Below the pieces are notes generated by a model. It did not search any database and was not told the DNA's origin. It was given only the letters and a program-made list of their open reading frames with translations. Below, one piece after another: positions 32,878-41,372 of a stretch of 47,856 bases of DNA. The stretch covers positions 1 through 47,856 of the forward strand of contig DATGEP010000084.1 of assembly GCA_035310125.1 (NCBI GenBank), read 5' to 3'. A program made the position numbers and the translations under genes. The stretch is from DATGEP01 sp035310125. Its GTDB lineage: Bacteria > Chloroflexota > Ktedonobacteria > Ktedonobacterales > JADMIN01. Each line of letters opens with the position of its first letter. Positions within the stretch are counted from its first letter, which is position 1.

Positions 32878-33713
32878 CTCGGCCCGAGTAGCGTATGGCG
32901 AATGAGCATGAGATTGGTCAGCGGCCCCAGGCCGCCCGGCACCGGCGTTACATAGCCCGCCGTCTCGCGTACTGCAGCGAATGCCACATCGCCTACCAGC
33001 TGCCCGCTCACGGTATTCATGCCCGCATCCAGCACCACCGCGCCCGGCTTTACCATCTCCGCTGTGACGTAGTTGGGCCGGCCAGTGCTGGCAAACAGGA
33101 TGTCCGCACTTCGCGTGATCGCCGGCAGATCGGGTGTCTTGGAGTGGCAGATCGTCACCGTTGCATTCTCACGCAGAAACAGCAGTCCCGCTGGCTTCCC
33201 GCCTACATTGCTGCGTCCGACCATTACCGCATTCTGCCCTTGCAGCGGGATGTTCGCTGATCGCAACAGCTCCAGCGCCGCGTCAGCCGTGCTGGGCACG
33301 AAGCTGGGAAAGCCGAGGAGAAGCCGTCCGGCGTTGCGTGGCCCCAGACCGTCCACGTCTTTCTCCGGCGGGAGCACTTCCGTCACCAGCCGCTGCCGGA
33401 TGTGCGACGGCAGTGGCAACAGCACGACCACGCCATCCACGTCCGTCCGTGCGCCCAGCGCCGCGACCTCGGCCCGCAGCGCCGTCTCCGCAATGGTTGC
33501 CGGGAATGAGCGCAGAACACAATCAAGCCCAATCAGGATACACGACCGCGTCACTTGCCCGGCATAGAGTATGGCGGTCGGATTGTCGCCCACACTTACC
33601 AGTGTCAGATTTGCAGGGCGACCCCGATCCGCAGCGCAGCGCTTTGCCTCGCCCATCAGCTGTTTGCGCAGGGCATCGGCCAGACTCCGACCATCCAGAA
33701 TCGTCGCGCTCAT
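32874..33713 (-). CDS. folD: FolD-like protein with altered catalytic residues
   Basis: A 279-residue FolD homologue; FolD is the bifunctional 5,10-methylene-THF dehydrogenase/cyclohydrolase of one-carbon metabolism. Conserved: PPEKDVDGLGPRNAGRL, the NADP-binding VVGRS-like motif VMVGRSNVGGKPAGLLFL, and PVPGGLGPLTNLML near the end. The catalytic Lys (YxxxK) is Val54 in ILYAGQVTRSC, although Tyr50 remains. The Gln of DGxxVQLPLP is Leu98 in DGVVVLLPLPSHI. These losses make normal cyclohydrolase activity doubtful. ATG at 33713 after AAAGGA. It converges on, and slightly overlaps, the ispD-like gene. It is either a diverged lineage form or a repurposed paralogue. Confidence 0.88.
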   Translation of the reverse strand: MSATILDGRSLADALRKQLMGEAKRCAADRGRPANLTLVSVGDNPTAILYAGQVTRSCILIGLDCVLRSFPATIAETALRAEVAALGARTDVDGVVVLLPLPSHIRQRLVTEVLPPEKDVDGLGPRNAGRLLLGFPSFVPSTADAALELLRSANIPLQGQNAVMVGRSNVGGKPAGLLFLRENATVTICHSKTPDLPAITRSADILFASTGRPNYVTAEMVKPGAVVLDAGMNTVSGQLVGDVAFAAVRETAGYVTPVPGGLGPLTNLMLIRHTLLGPS

Positions 33714-33909
33714 GCACTATCCTTTTCTCTGATATACTGCCCTGCCACTATATCATGCGCCGTCGCCCAACCCGAAACGCGGTCAGGGAATCTCCACAAG
33801 ACCAATCCGTGGACCAATCTCTCGCATCGGCTCTGTGATAGGCTCACCAGCAAGCGACGGCATCGAGCGGAATGAGGGTGCGCTGGCTCTTTTGCGTCGC
33901 CGACGGTCG

Positions 33910-33915
33910 TATAAT
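33910..33915 (+). promoter_or_regulatory. -10 box before the aroA-like gene
   Basis: A perfect TATAAT, with no good -35 (CTCTTT at 17 bases). Transcription would begin near 33922, only about 5-14 bases before the two candidate start codons, so the message may be almost leaderless. Confidence 0.5.
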
Positions 33916-33935
33916 CTTTCGGGAGGATGCGACGT

Positions 33936-35363
33936 ATGGGCGATAGTGAACACGCCACTCGCTGGTCGAGCGATATCGCCGGGGAGACGATCTCGCAGGT
34001 GGTGCCGGCGACGCCGGCACTCCCGTCCACCGTGTTCGTCCGCGCCCGGCGGAATGCCATGCCGCTCGTGCCACGTCTTCCTGGGTCGAAGTACTACACG
34101 CTGCGCTACTTGCTCAACGCATTGCTGGCCTATGACGAGAGTGTCGTGCGGTTCCCCGCCCTCAGCGACGATACCGCCGTGCTGGTCGCGGCGATGCGCG
34201 CGCTGGGTGCCACCGCCCAGTGGGAGCGCGACACAGCAGACCCGTCGAGCTGGGCGCTGCGTGTGATGGGATGTGCCGGGAAGCCACGAAGCCCCGCATC
34301 TGGGGTGCTCTCGGTGGGCAACGCGGGCGCCGTGCTACGGTTACTGCTAGGAGTTGGTGCGCTTTTGCCGGAGGTCCGCTTCGAAACGGACCATCCGATG
34401 TCACTTGGCCGCCGGCCCAACGCCGATCTGCTCGCCGCGCTGGTATCGCTCGGCATCGAGGTCGAGGCACAAGGCACAGATGGATTGCTACCGATCACGT
34501 TGCGCGGCGGTCCTCCACATGGTGGCGCGGTTAGCATCTCCGGCGCCCGCAGCTCGCAATATCTCAGCGCCCTGCTCTATCTCGCGCCGATGCTCCAAGA
34601 TGGGCTAGAAATCACGGTTCCCGACACGCTGCGCTCGGCTCCGCTTGTCCGCGCGACGCTGCGTGCGCTCGCCGCCGCCGGCATCCAATTTACGGTGGCA
34701 GGCAGTCTGCACCATTTCGACGTACCCGGCAGCCAAACGTACCGTGCCGGTACTTACGAGGTTCCCGCCGATGGCCCCTCTGCCGCCGCACTGATTGCGG
34801 CAGCCCTCACGCTGGGGGTGCCGCTGCGATTGGAGCGCCTGCCCGCCGCCGAGGACGATATACAAGCGCTGATAGCGGCGCTTGACGCCTTTGGCGCCCC
34901 GCTAAGTCAGCGCCCATCGCTCGCGAACGGCGGCGTGCTAGCACTCACGACGAGTCCATATATGCGTGGGGCCCGCGTGGATGGTGACGGTTGCATTGAT
35001 AGTGTGCCGGTGCTCGCCGCCGCCGCATGCTTCGCCGAGGGAGAGACGCGCTTCGAGAACGTGGCGACGCTGCGACTGAAAGAGAGCGACCGCATCGAAG
35101 ATCTCTGCGCCGAGCTGCGCCGAGCCGGCTGCGATGTAGACCCATTGCCGGATGTCATCGTCGTGCGAGGGCGGCCCGGAGGCATCGCGGGCGGCGTAAC
35201 GGTGGACGGGCACGACGATCACCGGCTTGTGCAGGCGCTGGCCGTCGTCGCGCTGCGCAGTCGCGACGGCCTCACCATTACCGGCGCGGACGCTGTTGCC
35301 AAGAGCTATCCCTGGTTCTTCGAGGACTTGGAGCGGATGGGAGCCGAGGTCGTCGCGATGTAG
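33936..35363 (+). CDS. aroA: EPSP synthase (AroA) family protein
   Basis: A 475-residue member of the EPSP synthase family, which joins PEP to shikimate-3-phosphate in aromatic amino acid synthesis. Conserved parts: LPGSKYYTLRYLLNALLA (K52, R57), LSVGNAGAVLRLLLGV, SSQYLSALLYLAPML, DSVPVLAAAACFAEGETRFE, LRLKESDRIEDL, DGHDDHRLVQALAVVAL and SYPWFFEDLERMGAEV. Two substrate-contact positions differ from known enzymes: Ser of PGSKS is Tyr53, and Thr of GNAGT is Ala132. An N-terminal extension of about 30 residues is also unusual. The ATG at 33936 is nine bases after GGGAGG; ATG at 33927 abuts it. Function as AroA is likely but not certain. Confidence 0.88.
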   Translation: MGDSEHATRWSSDIAGETISQVVPATPALPSTVFVRARRNAMPLVPRLPGSKYYTLRYLLNALLAYDESVVRFPALSDDTAVLVAAMRALGATAQWERDTADPSSWALRVMGCAGKPRSPASGVLSVGNAGAVLRLLLGVGALLPEVRFETDHPMSLGRRPNADLLAALVSLGIEVEAQGTDGLLPITLRGGPPHGGAVSISGARSSQYLSALLYLAPMLQDGLEITVPDTLRSAPLVRATLRALAAAGIQFTVAGSLHHFDVPGSQTYRAGTYEVPADGPSAAALIAAALTLGVPLRLERLPAAEDDIQALIAALDAFGAPLSQRPSLANGGVLALTTSPYMRGARVDGDGCIDSVPVLAAAACFAEGETRFENVATLRLKESDRIEDLCAELRRAGCDVDPLPDVIVVRGRPGGIAGGVTVDGHDDHRLVQALAVVALRSRDGLTITGADAVAKSYPWFFEDLERMGAEVVAM

Positions 35364-35378
35364 GTGCCCAGACAGCAC

Positions 35379-35428
35379 GAAGCCCCTCGTGGAGGTGCTT
35401 CTGCTTTCCCCGCTCCACGAAGGGCTTC
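35379..35428. terminator. Long inverted repeat after the aroA-like gene
   Basis: GAAGCCCCTCGTGGAG and CTCCACGAAGGGCTTC (one mismatch) flank an 18-base loop, 16 bases past the stop. No T-run follows. A competing pairing of AGCACGAAG with the loop sequence GTGCTTCTGCT is also possible. Confidence 0.5.
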
Positions 35429-35700
35429 CCGCTACGCGACCACGTCGAGGCTTCTACCCGGCCCACCAGGACCCCGCTCCACCACCTGCCGGAAGGATTA
35501 CCTCGCCAACCCAGCCACCCCGATACCGCTTCCCGTGATCACCGAAACTAGTATATGCTGTATGCATGTCAGGTTCATGAATACGGGGCTTCGGACGATG
35601 ACAGTGTTTTCATTTTGGATACCTCAGCCGTAGCCAATTGTGGCCAGTTGATGACATTTTATTCATCCAATCGCACGCAGCCACCCAAAAGGAGACTTCC
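35429..35700 (+). other. Gap before recF
   Basis: No gene seen. The stretch from about 35550 on is notably AT-richer than the surroundings and may hold the recF promoter, but I could not pick a convincing -35/-10 pair. Confidence 0.35.
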
Positions 35701-36957
35701 ATGTATGTCGAGCGGCTGCGCCTGACTGATTTCCGCAATTACGCCGAACTTGACCTGCCGCTGCCACGTGGCCTTGTCGTCTTCACGGGCAAAAACGCCC
35801 AGGGCAAGTCGAATCTGCTCGAAGCCGTCATGCTCATCGCCACCAGCCGGTCCTTCCGTACCAACACTGAGCGCGAAGCGGTGCGCTGGGGTGCGCCCGG
35901 CCACTTCGCACGAGTGGATGCAACGGTCGCCCGTCATAGCGGCGAAATGCACATCGAGGTCGTCATCGCCGATACCGGCTTGCCCGCCGGCGCGGACCGG
36001 GGGGCCACGCCGCAAGAATCCAACCTATCGCTTCCGCCCGCGCCGTTTCGCAAGCGTATCCGCATCAATGGCACGCCGCGCCGCGCGATGGATTTACTGG
36101 GACAGGTGACGGTTGTCGTCTTTGCGCCTACCGATCTCGATCTTGTGACCGGCTCACCCGCCGAGCGGCGGCGCTTCCTCGACATGACACTGTGCCAGGT
36201 GCGTCCCGCGTATTGCCGTGCCCTCAGCCAGTATCAGAAGATCCTCACCCAACGCGGCGCCTTGCTCCGGCGCATCCGCGAAGGCGAAGACAGCCCGCAT
36301 GCGCTGGCCTACTGGGACGATCAGCTTGCCCGCCTCGCCGCGCCGATCTTCCGGGAGCGAGCCGCTTTCCTCGCCACCGCGGAAGCCACCGCTGCCCGCG
36401 TCTACGCCGCCCTCGCACACGATGTAGATGCGGGCGACGACGATGCGACTGGGGGTGGCAGCTCGACGGAAACTGAGGATTCCAGCCTTCGCCTCGTGTA
36501 CCATCCCTCGTATGACGGCCCGCTGAATGAGGCAGACGACGCCATCGTAGCGGCGATTCAGGCGCGACTCACCGGACTGCGCCGCCGCGAAATCGCCCAG
36601 GGCGTCAACGTGCTGGGACCGCATCGCGACGACCTCGCATTCCTGGCTGGACGTGTAGATCTCTCCACATATGGCTCGCGGGGCCAGCAGCGTAGCGTCG
36701 CCCTCGCGCTTAAATTGGCCGAGCTGGAATACATCGAGCGCGAAACCGGCGATCAGCCGATTCTCCTGCTCGATGATGTACTCAGTGAGCTGGATGCGCA
36801 GCGTCGCGCCGATCTGCTGGCCGCCGTCCACGATCTCGACCAGGTGCTGCTGACCACCACAGACGCCGCTAGCGTGCCCGGAGACGCCCTCGCGCACGCC
36901 TCCATCTTCAGCGTCCGTGCCGGGCGCGTCGTGTTGACGACACCCGCGAGTGGTTGA
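35701..36957 (+). CDS. recF: DNA replication and repair protein RecF
   Basis: A 418-residue SMC-like ATPase that loads RecA at gaps. Motifs: MYVERLRLTDFRNYAELDL at the start, Walker A GKNAQGKSNLLEAV, the RecF-specific GSPAERRRFLDMTLCQVRP, the signature YGSRGQQRSVALALKLAELE and Walker B LLLDDVLSELDAQRR. An insert between about 245 and 260 (DVDAGDDDATGGGSSTETED) is acidic, low-complexity and unusual for the family. AAAGGAG lies six bases before the ATG. recF is not next to dnaA/dnaN/gyrB here, unlike the classic arrangement. Confidence 0.96.
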   Translation: MYVERLRLTDFRNYAELDLPLPRGLVVFTGKNAQGKSNLLEAVMLIATSRSFRTNTEREAVRWGAPGHFARVDATVARHSGEMHIEVVIADTGLPAGADRGATPQESNLSLPPAPFRKRIRINGTPRRAMDLLGQVTVVVFAPTDLDLVTGSPAERRRFLDMTLCQVRPAYCRALSQYQKILTQRGALLRRIREGEDSPHALAYWDDQLARLAAPIFRERAAFLATAEATAARVYAALAHDVDAGDDDATGGGSSTETEDSSLRLVYHPSYDGPLNEADDAIVAAIQARLTGLRRREIAQGVNVLGPHRDDLAFLAGRVDLSTYGSRGQQRSVALALKLAELEYIERETGDQPILLLDDVLSELDAQRRADLLAAVHDLDQVLLTTTDAASVPGDALAHASIFSVRAGRVVLTTPASG

Positions 36958-37014
36958 CACGCTCTTCTACACTTTCTCAGGGCACCATTGAATCGGGAGC
37001 GAAGGAAATATTCG

Positions 37015-37770
37015 ATGCTAACACCCCAAGCGCAGGCGGATTCGACGAGTGGACCGCGTACGCTCTCAGGTAAAGTCGCAATCATCACCGGCGCGAGCCG
37101 GGGTATCGGGAGCGCGGCGGCGGCAGTGTTCGCGCGGGAGGGAGCGGCAGTTGTTCTGGCGGCACGGGATGTAACACGCCTGGATGCAAATGTCCGCGCC
37201 ATCGAGGAGGCGCGCGGGCGGGCGCTGGCCGTACCCGTAGATGTCGCCGACGAAGCCAGTGTCGCAGCACTTTTCGTCCGCACCACTGAAACGTTCGGCG
37301 TGCCGGACATCCTCATCAATTCGGCGGGGGCGGTCGCCAGCGTGCCATTTGAGCGGATGGAAGTCTCTACCTGGGATCGCGTGCTCGGCGTCAACCTGCG
37401 CGGCACGTTCCTTTGCTGCCGCGCCGCGTTTCGCGCCATGATTCCGCATGGCGGAGGCGTCATCATTAACCTGTCTTCACTCTCCGGCGTGCGTGGTGTT
37501 GAGAAGTTCCCCGGCCTAAGCGCTTACAATACCTCTAAGTTTGGCGTCGCCGGATTGAGCGAAATCCTGGCAGTGGAGGGACGGCCTCACAACATTCGTG
37601 TGATCGCCGTCAGCCCTGGCGCTGTAGATACCGAGATGCTGCGTGCCGCTGCGCCGCACCTCAAGGCTGGAATGACGCCCGACGAGATGGCGCGCATTCT
37701 GCTTTTCCTCGCCGGTGCGGATGCTCGCCCGCTCGGCGGCACGAACCTCGAAATCTTCTCAAATGCGTAA
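37015..37770 (+). CDS. Short-chain dehydrogenase/reductase (FabG-like)
   Basis: A 251-residue classical SDR with the cofactor motif TGASRGIG, NSAG in ILINSAGAVA, catalytic Ser in LSSLSGVRG, and Tyr/Lys in YNTSK. AARDVTRLDA after the second strand suggests NADP preference. The substrate is unknown; this branch includes FabG-like ketoacyl reductases and sugar or alcohol dehydrogenases. The ATG at 37015 has AAGGA eight bases upstream; the frame is open to a TTG at 36988. It starts 57 bases behind recF and is followed by the capA-like gene after 26 bases, so these may be cotranscribed. Confidence 0.92.
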   Translation: MLTPQAQADSTSGPRTLSGKVAIITGASRGIGSAAAAVFAREGAAVVLAARDVTRLDANVRAIEEARGRALAVPVDVADEASVAALFVRTTETFGVPDILINSAGAVASVPFERMEVSTWDRVLGVNLRGTFLCCRAAFRAMIPHGGGVIINLSSLSGVRGVEKFPGLSAYNTSKFGVAGLSEILAVEGRPHNIRVIAVSPGAVDTEMLRAAAPHLKAGMTPDEMARILLFLAGADARPLGGTNLEIFSNA

Positions 37771-37796
37771 AGTAGTTGCGCGAGCAGGAGCGGCGC

Positions 37797-38909
37797 ATGG
37801 CCGAGAATGACCACTATCACCAACGTGAATCGAGCAATCCACACACTCAGCCCGATGCCGCGGGTGGAATTCCGCCAACAGTACGCACGACACGGCGCCA
37901 ACTTCTGCGCACCGTGGGCATGGCGGGAGCCGGCACGGCAGCCGGACTCGCGCTCGGTCAGTGGCTGAGCGCCTGTGGCGATTCGTCCGCGCCGCACTCA
38001 GCCCTATCCGCGCCGCCAACACCCACCGCAACCGAGCAGACGCTCCCCACCGCGACACCCGACACGCGGCCAGCGACTCTCGCCATCACCGGCGATATCA
38101 TGCTCGCCCGCTCGGTGGACACCAAGCTGCTCGCATCGTACGATCGTTTTCCTTTCAACTACACCGCGGATTACCTGCGCGGCTTCGACCTGACTGTTGG
38201 CAACCTCGAATGCGTCGTGTCATCACTCGGCACACCGCAGCCAAAGGAATTTACCTTCGAGGCAAACCCACGCGCGTTCGCACGCCTGTCGCTTGCTGGA
38301 TACGATATTGTGTCGGTAGCCAACAATCATAGCGGGGACTACGGCAAGACAGCCTTTATGGACATGCTGGGGCATCTCGCGCAAATCGGTATCGCTCCAC
38401 TCGGCGGCGGCGCGAATCTGGTGGCGGCGCACCAGCCGATCATTCGAACTATTCGGACGACATCCATAGGCTTCCTGGCCTACTGCGAGATCGGTCCTCT
38501 TGATTTCGCCGCTACCAGCAACACTTCAGGTCACGCCTGGCTCGATCCCGCTCTGATGCGCGCCGACATCCAGACGCTGCGACCACACGTGGACTTCATT
38601 ATCATCTTCACGCATTGGGGTATCGAATACCAGCCGCAGGAGACGAGCCATCAGCAGTCGCTGGCACGCATGGCAATCGAAGCAGGCGCCGATCTCGTTG
38701 TCGGCGCGCACCCGCATATCATTCAGCCGTACGAGGTCTACAACGGCAAACTCATCGTCTATAGTCTCGGCAACTTCGTGTTCGACGAAATGTACGGCCA
38801 GGAAGCGCTTGGCAATGTTCTTACGTTGACGATCCAGAACTCTCATCTGGTCGCCTGGAAGCTGCGCGAGGCGCGAATTGGCGCCTACGGGCAGCCCGCA
38901 TGGGTATAA
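37797..38909 (+). CDS. CapA-family metallophosphatase-like lipoprotein
   Basis: A 370-residue protein of the CapA/PgsA family. The N-terminus has a Tat-like signal (TTRRQLLRTVGMAGAG, RR at 33-34) and a lipobox WLSACGD (Cys60), so it may be exported folded and lipidated. Then the CapA fold: ITGDIMLARSVD, DLTVGNLECVVSS, DIVSVANNHSGDYG, IIFTHWGIEYQ, GADLVVGAHPHIIQPYEVYN and IVYSLGNFVFDE, with the expected metal-binding Asp/Asn/His residues. Family members assist poly-gamma-glutamate or polysaccharide export. AGGAG is six bases before the ATG. The glycosyltransferase gene follows after four bases, fitting a surface polymer role. Confidence 0.92.
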   Translation: MAENDHYHQRESSNPHTQPDAAGGIPPTVRTTRRQLLRTVGMAGAGTAAGLALGQWLSACGDSSAPHSALSAPPTPTATEQTLPTATPDTRPATLAITGDIMLARSVDTKLLASYDRFPFNYTADYLRGFDLTVGNLECVVSSLGTPQPKEFTFEANPRAFARLSLAGYDIVSVANNHSGDYGKTAFMDMLGHLAQIGIAPLGGGANLVAAHQPIIRTIRTTSIGFLAYCEIGPLDFAATSNTSGHAWLDPALMRADIQTLRPHVDFIIIFTHWGIEYQPQETSHQQSLARMAIEAGADLVVGAHPHIIQPYEVYNGKLIVYSLGNFVFDEMYGQEALGNVLTLTIQNSHLVAWKLREARIGAYGQPAWV

Positions 38910-38913
38910 TCTG

Positions 38914-40077
38914 ATGCGTATCGCGCTACTTGCTCCCCTTGTCTCACCGATTGCCCCGCCATTTCTCGGCGGGGCGCAGGCATTACTCTTTGACCTGGCC
39001 ACTGGTCTGGCTGCTCGCGGCCATGCCGTCACCCTTTACGCGGCGGACGGGTCAGACGTACCTGGTGTTCGGATCGTGCCGCTCGGCATAGATGCCGCGA
39101 CGCTGCGCCCAGCTATCTTCACGGCGTCCAAGCACGACGCGGCGGTTGATACGGATGCCGGAGACGAGAGCGGCGATGAGGAAGACGCCTTCGCCACGGA
39201 TGAAGCCGTATTCCAGCCCTCCTATGCGTTTCTCCGCGTGTATCGCGCCATCGCCGCGCACGCGGACGAGCACGACCTGCTGCACGCGCATGCCTACGAT
39301 CAGCCTGCCTTTGCGTTCGGCTCACTCCAGCCGCTACCCATCGTCCACACGCTCCATCTAGCCGCCGTAGATGGCCCCATTCGCGAGGCGCTGCACTTGC
39401 TGGCGCCACCTGGAGCATCCTCGCCCACCCGCCTCGTTACCGTTTCTCATGCCTGCGCTGCCACGTATGCGCCCTACTGCCGCATTGACGCAGTGATCTA
39501 CAACGGCGTGGATGTGGCGCGGATTCCCTTTGGCGCCCAACCCGATTCCAACGGCTATCTGCTTTTTGCTGGGCGGATCGCACCGGAAAAAGGTGTCGCG
39601 GACGCCATTAGCATCGCCGAGCAATCAGGCCACCCCCTGCTACTTGCCGGCGGCATCTACGACCAGGCATATTTCGATTCCATCGTCGCGCCCCGACTGG
39701 CATACGGATCCTCCGCCGCGCGCTACCTTGGCGCCGTCTCGCGCGAGCGGCTCTGGGAGCTGATGGCGGGCGCGAGGGCAGTCCTCGCGCCCGCACAGTG
39801 GGAAGAACCGTTCAGCCTCGTCGCGTGCGAAGCCCAGGCTGCTGGGGCGCCGGTGATCGCCTATGCGCGTGGCGGCCTGCGCGAAGTCGTGGCAGACGGC
39901 GAAACAGGCTGGCTCATCACACCGGGAGATGTCGCCGCCGCCGTAGATGCTGTCGCGAGGATACACGCGCTCGACCGCGCCGACTGTCGCGAGCGGGTCA
40001 TACGCACGTTCAGTCTGAATAGCATGCTCGACGCCTATGAAGCCTTCTATACCTCCATGCTACAGGGGCGCATGTGA
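38914..40077 (+). CDS. Glycosyltransferase family 4 protein
   Basis: A 387-residue GT-B fold glycosyltransferase. The N-terminal half starts MRIALLAPLVSPIAPPFLGG and GGAQALLFDLATGLAARGHA; the C-terminal half has the donor-site region LLFAGRIAPEKGVADAI, then QWEEPFSLVACEAQAAGAPV (the EX7E motif) and IAYARGGLREVVADGETGWL. It transfers a nucleotide sugar to an unknown acceptor on the inner face of the membrane. An acidic insertion (DTDAGDESGDEEDAFATDE) between about residues 72 and 95 is unusual. The start codon is four bases after the capA-like stop with a weak ribosome site, so translation is probably coupled. Confidence 0.92.
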   Translation: MRIALLAPLVSPIAPPFLGGAQALLFDLATGLAARGHAVTLYAADGSDVPGVRIVPLGIDAATLRPAIFTASKHDAAVDTDAGDESGDEEDAFATDEAVFQPSYAFLRVYRAIAAHADEHDLLHAHAYDQPAFAFGSLQPLPIVHTLHLAAVDGPIREALHLLAPPGASSPTRLVTVSHACAATYAPYCRIDAVIYNGVDVARIPFGAQPDSNGYLLFAGRIAPEKGVADAISIAEQSGHPLLLAGGIYDQAYFDSIVAPRLAYGSSAARYLGAVSRERLWELMAGARAVLAPAQWEEPFSLVACEAQAAGAPVIAYARGGLREVVADGETGWLITPGDVAAAVDAVARIHALDRADCRERVIRTFSLNSMLDAYEAFYTSMLQGRM

Positions 40078-40190
40078 GACGCACTATGCCATTGGACGGC
40101 CTCTTTGTGGCTTCCCCAACAGCGTCACGCCGTTGCCGGATCATGGCTTGTCCGTAAGTACCGGAAAGCTGAGAGCAGCCAATCGTGGGT

Positions 40191-40198
40191 GCTATAAT
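40191..40198 (+). promoter_or_regulatory. Extended -10 promoter candidate
   Basis: TGCTATAAT, spanning about 40190-40198, is a perfect -10 with the TGn extension, about 90 bases before the response regulator start. A -35 is not evident, as is usual for extended -10 promoters. Confidence 0.5.
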
Positions 40199-40286
40199 CG
40201 CGCGCAGAGCGCAATCGCATCCGGCAACCAGCAGCGCCGCCCCGGCAACTGATCGGTTGCCTGGTCAGGCAGGAGGCCAGTCTATC

Positions 40287-40910
40287 ATGTCCAACGCCAG
40301 CACGGATTCGGCTCGCGAGCGCGGACGACTTCTCGAAATGAACCACGTATCCCACGCGCATACAGCGCCAGCTCCCGCGCCCCGCAAACGCAGCCGGCGC
40401 GCGCCGGCTGTGCTTATCTCGCGCCGCCCGGCTACTGCCAGCATTGCCAGCACCTCTTCTACCGCGACTACCTGTACAGATGGTGCGCTCGCGTTGCTTG
40501 ATCAGCCCCTGCCCGATGCCGCACTCACCCCAGTCACCACGCGCTGCCACATTCTCATTGTGGAAGATGATAGCCAGGTTGCCAGTGTCATCCGCGCGGG
40601 CCTTGAGCTTGAGGGCGAGACCGACTGGGTGGTGCAAAGCGCTGGTGAAGGGCTGGGCGCGCTGGAAATGGCCGGCGCTACTCCGCCGGATGTCGTCCTG
40701 CTGGATGTGCGACTGCCTGGCCTCGGCGGCGCCGAAGTTTACCGCCATCTGCGTGCCAACCAGAAGACGCGCGGCGCCCGAATCCTGTTCCTCTCCGCCG
40801 GAACCAGCTTCGATTTGCACCGGCTTGGCATCGAGGACGGCGTGCTGCTGCGCAAGCCCTTCGATGTGCGCGACCTCGTCAACCTCGTTCGCGCGTTGCT
40901 GCAAGGCTGA
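40287..40910 (+). CDS. Response regulator, receiver domain only
   Basis: A 207-residue protein. Residues 1-85 are polar, rich in Ala, Ser, Arg and Thr, and probably disordered. Residues 86-207 form a receiver domain: HILIVEDDSQVASVI (E93, D94, D95), the phospho-acceptor D140 in VVLLDVRLPGL, S170 in LFLSAGT and K190 in LLRKPFD. No output domain follows, so it should act by protein contact. No histidine kinase is encoded nearby. The ATG at 40287 has AGGAGG ten bases upstream; an upstream in-frame start at 40185 overlaps the promoter and is unlikely. Confidence 0.88.
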   Translation: MSNASTDSARERGRLLEMNHVSHAHTAPAPAPRKRSRRAPAVLISRRPATASIASTSSTATTCTDGALALLDQPLPDAALTPVTTRCHILIVEDDSQVASVIRAGLELEGETDWVVQSAGEGLGALEMAGATPPDVVLLDVRLPGLGGAEVYRHLRANQKTRGARILFLSAGTSFDLHRLGIEDGVLLRKPFDVRDLVNLVRALLQG

Positions 40911-41372
40911 TCCGCGACTCACGAGAACGTCTCGCGCCGCTGCTCACTCGCGCCGCCACTATCCTCGTCTTCCACCTGATTTCAAGCCCCCCGCCCTGAG
41001 TCATTCCGGCATGAGGCGGCAAGGCTGAAGGTATTGTGAGTGACAACATTCGCGGTGATGGGCGATAGGGTATCACGCTGATCGCAACCGCTCTCGGCTC
41101 TACCCGTATATCTGAAGAGCAGATCATGAGAGCAGATCGTGGAACGCGGCTGTCGCGGCGGTCTGCCAGGCAGCGCCATACAGCGGCGTTGTATACTTAC
41201 GCTGTTACGTAAACTACTTCGGGCGCGTAGAGCGTGCGGGCGGCTCACCTGTTGATATTGGCATCCTCTGTGCGTTACTTACCTGTCAGCGCAGGCGCCC
41301 AGCAAGTACCGTTGCGTGGCTCACAACGCACTGCCGCGCGCATGCTTACGTATGCCTGGATGGAGGCTACTC
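40911..41372 (+). other. Gene-free stretch before ftsH
   Basis: No protein-like frame with a ribosome site on either strand. It contains a TTGTATACT near 41190 with TTACGTAA just behind it, a possible -10 and small palindrome for ftsH, and two AGAGCAGATC repeats near 41115-41135. Confidence 0.4.

Noticed and set aside
38905..38910. TATAAT just before the glycosyltransferase start
   Set aside because: It lies in the last codons of the capA-like gene with no -35 and four bases before the start codon; chance is more likely than a promoter.
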